Numbered from the stretch's first letter, positions 1 through 5,473 are shown. The stretch is 5,528 nt of DNA from an uncultured Ilumatobacter sp. (GCA_938049325.1 CALICC010000106.1:1-5528), one strand, 5' to 3'. A program made the numbers and translations. The notes: generated by a model not told the origin, from the sequence alone.

Positions 1-364
1 TCGCGGCGGGACAGCGGGCAACGACCTCGCAGCCGCACGTGATCAGCTCCTCGAGCAGACCGATCATCGCGGCGAGCTCGACCTGTTGTGCGCGGAGTGC
101 GACGACCTTGTCGTGAGCGAGTTGGCGCGCCCGTTCGCCCGTGTCGTCGAGGATGTCGCGGATCTCGCCGAGACTGAATCCGAATCGCTGTGCCCGCCGG
201 ATGAAGTTGACTCGACCGACGGTGTCGCTGGTGAAGCGACGATTGCCGCCGACGCGCCGAGCCGAGGAGATCACGCCGACGTCTTCGTAGTGGCGTAGCG
301 CCGACGCTGCGACGCCGGTCGATGCAGCGAGCTCACCGATCGCGATGAGTGTCGACGCAGTCAT
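1..364 (-). CDS. MerR-family transcriptional regulator with SoxR-like cysteine motif (3' end outside window)
   Basis: This is a DNA-binding regulator of the MerR family, which activates promoters with over-long spacers by untwisting them. The 121 visible residues begin MTASTLIAIGELAASTGV. The winged helix-turn-helix covers about residues 6-75, with the family signature SALRHYEDVGVI at 21-32 and GGNRRF at 39-44. A dimerisation helix follows at about 78-106, then a metal- or cluster-binding loop with Cys110, Cys112 and Cys118 (CGCEVVARCP). SoxR has C-x2-C-G-C-x5-C-P at this place; here the first cysteine is replaced by Leu107, so a normal [2Fe-2S] cluster is doubtful and a metal ion is an alternative ligand. 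The ATG overlaps the stop of the upstream 107-aa gene as ATGA, so translation is probably coupled and both genes share the promoter at 691-721. The C-terminus is cut by the window edge. Family assignment is sure; the inducer is unknown. Confidence 0.93.
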   Translation of the reverse strand, partial: MTASTLIAIGELAASTGVAASALRHYEDVGVISSARRVGGNRRFTSDTVGRVNFIRRAQRFGFSLGEIRDILDDTGERARQLAHDKVVALRAQQVELAAMIGLLEELITCGCEVVARCPAA

Positions 365-684
365 GCGAGCGGGATGCCGGCGAGGGCCAAGATGACCGGC
401 AGGGCGTCGGGGTTCTCGCTCGCGACGTCGAGCATCAGCTCGTTGTCCACCACTGACGTGGCGATCGTGAGGAACGCGCAGCACGCCGTTTCGCGGCGGA
501 CGAGGTCATTGACGTCGGCGATCAACGTCGATGGAAGCGTCATGCGTACGCCGCCCTCGATCCGGGTGACCGCCGAAGCCTGCCGCTGCAGGTCGGCCCA
601 TTCGAGCAACTGGTGCTCGGCGGCCTCGGGCGTGAGCGTGCACGCGATCGGCGTGCCATGTGGTGCTTCGACGTTGATCGGCAT
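361..684 (-). CDS. Small cysteine-pair protein co-transcribed with the MerR regulator (unknown function)
   Basis: This is a 107-aa soluble protein beginning MPINVEAPHGTPIAC. There is no signal peptide or membrane helix. The notable features are Cys15 and an adjacent pair, Cys68-Cys69, in RRETACCAFLTIA, followed by an alternating beta-like stretch (NELMLDVAS) and a hydrophobic C-terminal helix (ALPVILALAGI). From memory, small actinobacterial proteins with an R-E-x-x-C-C-x-F motif recur beside metal-responsive MerR genes, but I cannot name the family. The CC pair plus the neighbour suggests thiol or metal binding; this is inference. A longer reading from a TTG at 705 is possible (MKSYGRR added), but that codon lies inside the operator and upstream of the predicted transcription start. 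The ATG at 684 is the likely +1 and start. The stop overlaps the MerR start (ATGA). Confidence 0.75.
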   Translation of the reverse strand: MPINVEAPHGTPIACTLTPEAAEHQLLEWADLQRQASAVTRIEGGVRMTLPSTLIADVNDLVRRETACCAFLTIATSVVDNELMLDVASENPDALPVILALAGIPLA

Positions 685-690
685 GCGCCG

Positions 691-721
691 ACCATATGAC
701 TTCAAGTCAACTTGAAGTCAA
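691..721 (-). promoter_or_regulatory. MerR-type promoter and operator of the cysteine-pair/MerR operon
   Basis: Read on the minus strand, the -35 is TTGACT (721-716) and the -10 is TATGGT (696-691), exactly 19 bp apart. That is the over-long spacer typical of MerR-activated promoters such as merT, which also uses TTGACT. The spacer carries a perfect palindrome at 720-697: arm TGACTTCAAGT, centre TG, arm ACTTGAAGTCA. The core CTTCAAGTTGACTTGAAG differs from the E. coli soxR box (CCTCAAGTTAACTTGAGG) at one symmetric arm position and one centre base. The ATG at 684 lies 6 nt past the -10, so the transcript is probably leaderless. Autoregulation by the MerR protein encoded downstream is inferred. 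Confidence 0.88.
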
Positions 722-877
722 GAGAAAGTTTGGATCCGGGTCGTTACCGACGAGTGCTTCAGAGATGACCGTCGCAGAGTGACGCCTCCCGTCGGCACCC
801 TCGGGGGCATTGGAACGGTGCTGGACAGGTGTGCCCGATGAGGTGCGTCGATGAGGCGGCCGGATGGGTCGTGTGCG

Positions 878-883
878 TAGCGT
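878..883 (+). promoter_or_regulatory. Predicted -10 element, leaderless start of the dehydratase-transporter operon
   Basis: TAGCGT fits the actinobacterial TAnnnT -10 and ends 7 nt before the ATG at 891, so the first transcribed base would be at or next to the start codon. No good -35 hexamer is visible. The same TAGC(G/T)T-N7/8-ATG pattern recurs before 2420 and 3013, which supports it. Confidence 0.6.
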
Positions 884-890
884 GGAAGCC

Positions 891-1139
891 ATGGACGCAA
901 AAGATGCGCAGTGGATCGAGGCAGATGGTCGGTTGCGGCGCGAGTTCGCGTTTGCCAACTTCTCGGAGGCGTTCGCATTCATGACGCGCGTCGCGATGCT
1001 GGCCGAGCAGCACACACATCATCCCGAGTGGTCGAACGTGTACGGGCGAGTCGTCATCGAGCTGACCACACACGACGACGGCAACATCGTGACCGACAAC
1101 GATCGCAACATGGCCGCCGCGATCGATGCCCTCCTCTGA
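891..1139 (+). CDS. phhB: 4a-hydroxytetrahydrobiopterin dehydratase (pterin-4a-carbinolamine dehydratase)
   Basis: This enzyme dehydrates 4a-hydroxy-tetrahydropterin, regenerating the pterin cofactor used by aromatic amino acid hydroxylases; it acts in the cytoplasm. The 82-aa product matches the family signature: Glu39 and three residues, His43-His44-Pro45 (QHTHHPEWSNVY), Tyr51, nine residues, His61, then a distal Asp. The upstream LRREFAFANFSEAFAFM is also typical of the family. I chose the ATG at 891 because a -10 lies 7 nt before it. An in-frame ATG at 864 would add MGRVRSVEA, which resembles nothing in the family and starts upstream of that promoter. Either way the N-terminus is short, lacking the roughly 15-20 residues many members carry before the first strand. 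The gene end overlaps the transporter start by 14 nt. Whether a pterin-dependent hydroxylase exists in this genome cannot be seen here. Confidence 0.94.
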   Translation: MDAKDAQWIEADGRLRREFAFANFSEAFAFMTRVAMLAEQHTHHPEWSNVYGRVVIELTTHDDGNIVTDNDRNMAAAIDALL

Positions 1140-2385
1140 CGTCGCCACAGCACCTGCAGGAGTGAATTCGCGGTTTCCGGGGAACCGCGTCGTCGCCGGG
1201 TGCTTCCTCGTCCTGACGATCAACGCAGGGCTGGTGTTCTACGGGCTGTCCGTGTACCTCAACGCGTTCAGCAAAGAGCAGGACTGGCCGCTGCGCAACA
1301 TTTCGTTCGCCGTCACGATCTTCTTCGTCATCGGTGGCCTGTTCGGGCTGGTTGCAGCTCGACTGATCGAGCGTTTCGACGTGCGCGCCGTGATCGTTGC
1401 CGGCGCGTTGATCGCCGGTGGGGCGCTTGCGTTCGTCGGCAGCGTGAACGAACAGTGGCAGCTGTACGTCGTGTACTCGGTGTTCGCGGTCGGGTATGCG
1501 CTGTGCGGTCTCGTTCCGACCACCACCGTCGTGACCCGCTGGTTTCATCAACGCCGGTCGGTTGCGTTGTCGGTCGCGTCGACGGGGCTGTCCGTCGGCG
1601 GCATCGTGCTCACGCCGTTCGCCAAACGGCTGATCGACGATCACGGACTGTCGGCGACGACCCCGTGGCTCGGGCTCTTTTTCGTGGTCACGATGGTGCC
1701 CGCCACGCTGCTCCTGGTTCGGCCAGACCCGGTGGCCGACGGATTCGCACCCGACGGTGAGCGGTTGGCCGCAGGCGAGTCGGCTCCGGAGGCGACCGGC
1801 GTTCCGGCTGCTGAAGCCATGCGAACCCGGTTCTACCGGTGCGTCACCGTCGGATACGTCCTCGCGCTCGGATCGCAGGTCGGCGGCATCCAACAGCTCG
1901 TCAAACTCGTCGAGGAACGCACCGACGAGCGCACGGCACAGTTCGCGATCACCGCACTCGCTGCTACCTCGGTCGTCGCGCGGTTGATCGGTGGACGGTT
2001 GGTCGCCGTGATCGACATGATGCGCTTCACCGTGATCGTGGCGATCGTCCAGACGCTGGCGTTGGTCGGCGTCGGCCTCTCTCAGTCGGTCGTTCCTCTC
2101 TACGCCTCGATCATCCTGTTCGGACTCACCATCGGCAACTTGTTGATGATGCAGCCATTGCTCATCGCCCAGCGGTTCGGCGTTCTCGACTATCCGAAGA
2201 TCTTCGGTCGATCGCAGGCGGTTGCGATCGTCGGCGTCGCCGGCGGTCCACTCGTCATTGGTTGGCTCTACGACGTCTTTGGCTCCTACGAGCGGCCCTA
2301 TCTGGCGGCGGCCGGGCTGTGCGGTCTCGGTGTGTTGGTCCTGGCCATGGGTGGATCGGCGACGGCGGAAACCGAACCGGCGTGA
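1126..2385 (+). CDS. Major facilitator superfamily transporter, monocarboxylate-porter-like
   Basis: This is a 419-aa inner-membrane secondary transporter. Twelve hydrophobic helices can be placed at about residues 21-45, 58-80, 87-105, 112-134, 147-169, 180-198, 238-258, 271-292, 299-318, 324-345, 363-384 and 390-409, with a long polar cytoplasmic loop (199-237) between the two six-helix halves. The segment TRWFHQRRSVALSVASTGLS (137-156), before and into helix 5, resembles the WF-x-x-R-R-x-x-A motif of the monocarboxylate/oxalate-formate branch of the superfamily. An organic acid substrate is possible but not shown. The ATG at 1126 lies inside the last codons of the dehydratase (+1 shift) with no Shine-Dalgarno, implying translational coupling. 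A GTG at 1162 is in frame but its GGAG overlaps it and is too close to act as a ribosome site. The pairing with a pterin enzyme has no obvious metabolic reason. Confidence 0.92.
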   Translation: MPSSDVATAPAGVNSRFPGNRVVAGCFLVLTINAGLVFYGLSVYLNAFSKEQDWPLRNISFAVTIFFVIGGLFGLVAARLIERFDVRAVIVAGALIAGGALAFVGSVNEQWQLYVVYSVFAVGYALCGLVPTTTVVTRWFHQRRSVALSVASTGLSVGGIVLTPFAKRLIDDHGLSATTPWLGLFFVVTMVPATLLLVRPDPVADGFAPDGERLAAGESAPEATGVPAAEAMRTRFYRCVTVGYVLALGSQVGGIQQLVKLVEERTDERTAQFAITALAATSVVARLIGGRLVAVIDMMRFTVIVAIVQTLALVGVGLSQSVVPLYASIILFGLTIGNLLMMQPLLIAQRFGVLDYPKIFGRSQAVAIVGVAGGPLVIGWLYDVFGSYERPYLAAAGLCGLGVLVLAMGGSATAETEPA

Positions 2386-2405
2386 GACTGCCAGGCGACG
2401 GCCGC

Positions 2406-2411
2406 TAGCTT
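2406..2411 (+). promoter_or_regulatory. Predicted -10 element, leaderless start of the YbaK-family gene
   Basis: TAGCTT lies 8 nt before the ATG at 2420, in the 34-nt gap after the transporter stop. It fits TAnnnT. No consensus -35 is seen at 16-18 nt; the sequence GACTGCCAGGCG occupies about 2386-2397. Read-through from the operon upstream is also possible. Confidence 0.55.
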
Positions 2412-2419
2412 GCAGCGCC

Positions 2420-2965
2420 ATGGCTGCCACCAATGATTCCGCGTCCGGCTTCCACCGCAACGTCGACAAGGTCATGGCGGCGGGTCGAGCGCTCGGCATC
2501 GACGTGCAACCGCACTCGTTCCCGCAGGGCGCGAAGACTGCCCAGGATGCCGCTGATGCCATCGGTGTCGCTGTGGGCCAGATCGTCAAGAGTTTGATCT
2601 TCGGGCTGAAAGGCGTAGCCGAGGGCGAGGCGGGTGCAACTGATGGTTCGGCCGAGCCGGAGCTCGTGCTCGCGTACGTGAGCGGTTCGAACCAGCTCGA
2701 CGAGAAGAAACTCGCGGCTGCGGCCCGAGCGCGCAAGTGCACGCGTGTCGACGCAGACGCGGTGCGCTCGTCGACCGGATTCCCGATCGGCGGCGTGCCG
2801 CCCTTCGGTCACGACAACCCCCTGCGGGTGTTCGTCGATCCGGATCTGTTGGAGTACGACGAGGTGTGGGCGTCGGCAGGCACCTGGAATGACGTCTTTC
2901 CTCTCGCTCCAAGCGACCTCGTGCGCGCCAGCGGTGGCGCTGTCGTCGCGCTGCGCCGCGACTGA
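2420..2965 (+). CDS. ybaK: YbaK/EbsC-family aminoacyl-tRNA deacylase
   Basis: Members of this family hydrolyse mischarged tRNA in trans, typically Cys-tRNA(Pro), protecting translation fidelity in the cytoplasm. The 181-aa product carries the family hallmarks in order: GQIVKSLIF (53-61) with the conserved Lys57, VSGSNQLDEKKLAAA (87-101), VRSSTGFPIGGVPPFGH (115-131) with the GG-x-P-x-G substrate loop, Asp140 in VFVDPDLL, and EVWASAGTWNDVF (148-160). It is a stand-alone protein, not fused to prolyl-tRNA synthetase. An acidic, Gly/Ala-rich stretch (about 63-80, including EGEAGATDGSAEPE) sits between the strands that flank the catalytic lysine; it looks like a loop extension and explains a length slightly above the roughly 160 aa of E. 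coli YbaK. The ATG at 2420 is chosen because a -10 precedes it; upstream codons in this frame lie inside the transporter gene. The exact amino acid specificity is not decided by sequence. Confidence 0.92.
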   Translation: MAATNDSASGFHRNVDKVMAAGRALGIDVQPHSFPQGAKTAQDAADAIGVAVGQIVKSLIFGLKGVAEGEAGATDGSAEPELVLAYVSGSNQLDEKKLAAAARARKCTRVDADAVRSSTGFPIGGVPPFGHDNPLRVFVDPDLLEYDEVWASAGTWNDVFPLAPSDLVRASGGAVVALRRD

Positions 2966-2999
2966 GAGCGTCCGACTGTGCCAGACGCCGCCGGTCGCC

Positions 3000-3005
3000 T
3001 AGCGT
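3000..3005 (+). promoter_or_regulatory. Predicted -10 element, leaderless start of the lipoprotein gene
   Basis: TAGCGT, identical to the hexamer before the dehydratase gene, ends 7 nt before the ATG at 3013. A -35 is not evident. The sequence GACTGTGCCAGACGCCG at 2974-2990 resembles that found before the preceding gene. Confidence 0.58.
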
Positions 3006-3012
3006 CGTTGCG

Positions 3013-4320
3013 ATGAGATCTCGTTCCGCCATTTTCGTTGCCGCCCTGCTCGCGGTGGCCGCTTGCTCCAGTGACGGGGGAGGCGACGAGGCAGTCGAGT
3101 CGACCGACGACACGGCGCCCGCGACCGAGCCTGCAGACACCGAGCCAGTCGATACCGAGCCTGCTGACCCCGAGCCTGCTGACCCCGAGCCGGTCGATAC
3201 CGAACCCGAGCCGGTCGACACGGAGCCGGTCGATACCGAGCCGGAGCCGGTCGATACCGAACCCAAACCTGAAGCTCCCGCGTACGACTTCTCGACGATC
3301 GACACGATCGTTGCGCCGTTCGTCGAGGAACGCGGACTCAACGGCGCGGCGCTCGTCGTTGTCGATCGAGACAACGGCATCGTGCACGAGGGGTACTGGG
3401 GCGACTTCAGTGCCGACCGGGTCTCCTTGATCGCCTCATCGAGCAAGATGATCTCGGCAGGTGTGCTCCTGTACCTCGACGACGAAGGTGTGCTCGACAT
3501 CGACGCACCGGTTGCCGACGTGGTGGAGTGGGGTGCTGGGAACCCCGACATCACGCCAGCGCAGCTGATCTCGAACAGCTCGGGCTTGGTCGGGTTGCTG
3601 CCAGACCCCACCTACGCGCCGTACATTTGTCAGTACGTCTTCAGCGAGACGTTGCAAGGCTGCGCCGAGGCGATCTTCACGACGCCCGACGACGACGCTG
3701 AAGTCATCGCTCCCGACTCCGAGTTCCGCTACGGCGGTGCCCAGTGGACGGTCGCCGGAGCGGTCGCCGAGGCGGCTTCAGGACAGCCGTGGGCTGAGTT
3801 GATCGACGAGATCTACGTACAGCCATGTGGCGTCGACTCGCTCGCGTTCAACAACCACTTCGCGCAGATCGGGGCGGGATTCGACTACCCCGTCGAGTTC
3901 GAGAGCGACCCCAGCCTGCTGGCCGCCACCGAGAATCCGAACCCGGAGGGTGGTGCGTACATCAATCCGCCCGACTACGGCCAGCTGCTCCTGATGCACC
4001 TTCGTGAGGGACGGTGTGGCGACACGCAGGTGTTGTCGCCCGAGGCCGTCGACCTGATGCACTCGGATCGCATCGACAGCGCCTATTCGGGCAACGCCGG
4101 CGTCGCCGCGGGATCGGGCGATGGGACCGGCTACGGCATGGGTTGGTGGATCGACCGCGACGACAATCGCATCAGTGACGGAGGGGCGTACGGATCCGTT
4201 CCGTGGCTCGACCTCGAAGACGGATACGGCGCGTATCTGGTCATCGAGGCGGACTCCGGGACCGGGAACGAACTGGCCGAACTGCTCTACGACGCGGTCG
4301 ACACCGCGATGGTGGGCTGA
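3013..4320 (+). CDS. Secreted lipoprotein with serine beta-lactamase-like (penicillin-binding/esterase) domain
   Basis: This is a 435-aa protein probably anchored by lipid to the outer face of the membrane. Residues 1-17 form a signal peptide and VAAC at 15-18 a lipobox, with Cys18 the lipidation site. An acidic Pro-rich repeat linker follows (37-86), then a serine-hydrolase domain from about 93 to the end. The nucleophile motif S-x-x-K is Ser142-Ser-Ser-Lys145 in IASSSKMISAG. The second motif is Tyr240-Gly-Gly in FRYGGAQWTVAGAVAE, where class C enzymes have Y-x-N. The third is DGGAYGSVPWLD (389-400), where KTG or HxG is usual. These variants occur in the broad 'serine hydrolase/class C beta-lactamase-related' group, whose members include esterases and peptidases, so true beta-lactamase activity should not be assumed. 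Four domain cysteines (206, 217, 272, 335) could form disulfides, which fits export. It is probably monocistronic and converges on the kinase gene. Confidence 0.9.
   Translation: MRSRSAIFVAALLAVAACSSDGGGDEAVESTDDTAPATEPADTEPVDTEPADPEPADPEPVDTEPEPVDTEPVDTEPEPVDTEPKPEAPAYDFSTIDTIVAPFVEERGLNGAALVVVDRDNGIVHEGYWGDFSADRVSLIASSSKMISAGVLLYLDDEGVLDIDAPVADVVEWGAGNPDITPAQLISNSSGLVGLLPDPTYAPYICQYVFSETLQGCAEAIFTTPDDDAEVIAPDSEFRYGGAQWTVAGAVAEAASGQPWAELIDEIYVQPCGVDSLAFNNHFAQIGAGFDYPVEFESDPSLLAATENPNPEGGAYINPPDYGQLLLMHLREGRCGDTQVLSPEAVDLMHSDRIDSAYSGNAGVAAGSGDGTGYGMGWWIDRDDNRISDGGAYGSVPWLDLEDGYGAYLVIEADSGTGNELAELLYDAVDTAMVG
3121..3270 (+). repeat. Degenerate 15-bp coding repeat (acidic Asp-Thr/Pro-Glu-Pro-Val/Ala linker)
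   Basis: This in-frame tandem repeat encodes lipoprotein residues 37-86. The basic unit is five codons, D-(T/P)-E-P-(A/V); two or more units are lengthened to seven by an extra Glu-Pro (DTEPEPV). GAGCCTGCTGACCCC occurs twice in exact tandem at 3157-3186, and GAGCCGGTCGATACC recurs further on with few changes. The copies are nearly identical in DNA, suggesting recent slippage or unequal exchange. The product is an extended, highly negative tether between the lipid anchor and the hydrolase domain. Confidence 0.9.
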
Positions 4321-4324
4321 GTTC

Positions 4325-4384
4325 TCAGAACCGGGACAATCAGAACCGGGACAATCAGAACTGGGACAATCAGAACTGGGACAA
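4325..4384. repeat. Four tandem copies of a 15-bp repeat at a convergent gene junction
   Basis: The units are at 4325-4339, 4340-4354, 4355-4369 and 4370-4384. Copies 1 and 2 read TCAGAACCGGGACAA; copies 3 and 4 read TCAGAACTGGGACAA. The unit is not palindromic, so it forms no hairpin. It fills almost the whole 49-nt gap between the lipoprotein stop (4320) and the kinase stop (4370). Copy 4 is coding for the kinase: read on the minus strand each unit is Leu-Ser-Gln/Arg-Phe-stop and stays in the kinase frame. Confidence 0.95.
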
Positions 4385-5467
4385 GAGGTCGCCGACTTCG
4401 TTGTCGATCGCGGCCTGAATCGGCCGGAGATGGAGCTCTTCGAGCAATGCAGCGCCGCGGTCGTTGCCGCCTTGAAGGTCGCTGGTGATCACCTGAGCAG
4501 CGGTCTGATGGAGCAGGCACACGCGGTACTCCAGGATTGCCTGGTCGAATGAGTAGTCGATCCCGGCTGCCTTGATCTGTTCGACATAGCTCGCGATGAT
4601 GTCGCGTTCGTGCTCCCGGCGAATGTCAGGGTGCATCGAGCCGGCGATCAGGTTCGTCACGTCCCACATGCCGACGTGCCGCGTCGAGAGCTGGAAGTCG
4701 ATCACCGTCACCGCGTCGAGGCCGTCTGGCCCGCCGAACAGATAGTTCTCGGCGCGACAGTCGGTGTGCGTGAACGTCGGCGTGCCGATGGTCGTGCTGA
4801 AGTCGAGGAGCTCGACGTAGCGCTCACATGCCTGACCGATCGTGGCCATCATGCCGGTCGGGATTCGGTCGGCGTAGTGCTCCGCAAAGCTCGGGTACAG
4901 AGCGTCTGCCATGGCCTTGCCGCCCTTGTACAACTCGTTGTTCATCGGCGGGAGCCAGTCGATCGAAAGCAGCTCGTCGCTTCCCCAGAACTGCACGTGC
5001 AACGGCGCGATCGTGGAGATGATCCGGGCCGCTTCGTCGACGCTGATCCCCGCAAGCTGGTCGGGGGTTCGGCTGCCGACGATGTCTTCGATCAGCAGCA
5101 CGAATGGCAACCCCGATTCGGCGGCATCGACATGGAACGGGCGTGGGACCCGAATGCTGACGTCGTCAGCCACCTGGCGGTAGAAGTTCACCTCGCGGAG
5201 GTAGAAGCCCATCGCGGTCGCAAGGAATTGGTTCTCCGCCGTCGGCGACTGACACTTGGCCACGATGGTGGCGGGGCCGAACTCGCCATCGGCGTACTCC
5301 AGCGTGATGCGGGCGAGCTCGCCCAGAATGCCGATCCCCTCACCGAAGTGATCGATCTTGATCGATGCGACCGTGCCGAATTCGCTGCCGAGCACCGCGT
5401 TGAGCCAATCGACCGAGATGTCGTCGACCTGGGTCGGAAGCGATGAACCGTTGCGCTGTTCTGCCAT
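4370..5467 (-). CDS. Aminoglycoside-phosphotransferase-fold kinase (APH/ecdysteroid-kinase-like)
   Basis: This is a 365-aa cytoplasmic protein of the APH/choline kinase/EcKinase superfamily, which transfers the gamma phosphate of ATP to a small-molecule hydroxyl. The N-lobe holds a glycine-containing strand pair (FGEGIGILGELARITL, 41-56) and the ATP-binding Lys71 in TIVAKCQS. The linker segment is FVLLIEDI (122-129). The catalytic loop is HTDCRAEN (234-241), giving the Brenner motif H-x-D-x4-N with Asp236 and Asn241. The Mg-binding Asp257 is in VTVIDFQL, in place of DFG. All key residues are present. The ATG at 5467 follows a TACTGT -10 by 6 nt. The substrate is unknown; related actinobacterial proteins are often called 'phosphotransferase' and are not known to give drug resistance. 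The last four residues and the stop come from the 15-bp repeat, so the C-terminus may have been changed by repeat expansion. Confidence 0.9.
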   Translation of the reverse strand: MAEQRNGSSLPTQVDDISVDWLNAVLGSEFGTVASIKIDHFGEGIGILGELARITLEYADGEFGPATIVAKCQSPTAENQFLATAMGFYLREVNFYRQVADDVSIRVPRPFHVDAAESGLPFVLLIEDIVGSRTPDQLAGISVDEAARIISTIAPLHVQFWGSDELLSIDWLPPMNNELYKGGKAMADALYPSFAEHYADRIPTGMMATIGQACERYVELLDFSTTIGTPTFTHTDCRAENYLFGGPDGLDAVTVIDFQLSTRHVGMWDVTNLIAGSMHPDIRREHERDIIASYVEQIKAAGIDYSFDQAILEYRVCLLHQTAAQVITSDLQGGNDRGAALLEELHLRPIQAAIDNEVGDLLSQF

Positions 5468-5473
5468 GGATCG

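Larger units (their letters stand above)
685..890. other. Divergent intergenic region
   Basis: This is the 206-bp gap between the minus-strand MerR operon and the plus-strand dehydratase gene. Its left end is the MerR operator-promoter (691-721) and its right end the predicted -10 of the dehydratase operon (878-883). Between them (722-877) I see no convincing gene, RNA or terminator. A weak inverted repeat pairs GCCTCC near 783 with GGGGGC near 805 through a long loop; it is too imperfect to call. Confidence 0.6.

Noticed and set aside
86..298. Short plus-strand acidic frame of 70 codons
   Set aside because: It is antisense to the helix-turn-helix region of the MerR gene, which has clear family residues.
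783..811. Weak inverted repeat GCCTCC/GGGGGC as a terminator or attenuator
   Set aside because: The stem is six pairs with a wobble and a long loop, and no U-run follows; it is expected by chance at this GC content.
759..1223. Minus-strand frame of 154 codons across the divergent intergenic region
   Set aside because: It covers the dehydratase gene in antisense, crosses the promoter region, and its composition is not protein-like.
1054..2742. Long minus-strand open frame (562 codons) opposite the transporter and YbaK gene
   Set aside because: Its product is low-complexity, rich in Arg, Asp and His, with no recognisable domain. It is antisense to two genes with clear family signatures and is a codon-bias shadow in GC-rich DNA.
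2586..3611. Minus-strand frame with a Gly-Ser-Val-Ser-Thr repeat
   Set aside because: The repeat is simply the reverse complement of the acidic linker of the lipoprotein; the rest resembles no protein and spans two real plus-strand genes.
4325..4384. Possible CRISPR array or iteron origin
   Set aside because: The 15-bp units are directly abutted with no spacers, the number is only four, there is no cas or replication gene nearby, and one unit is coding.
4610..5446. Plus-strand frame of 278 codons opposite the kinase
   Set aside because: It is the antisense of a gene with intact kinase motifs; its own translation is Arg/Val-rich with no domain.
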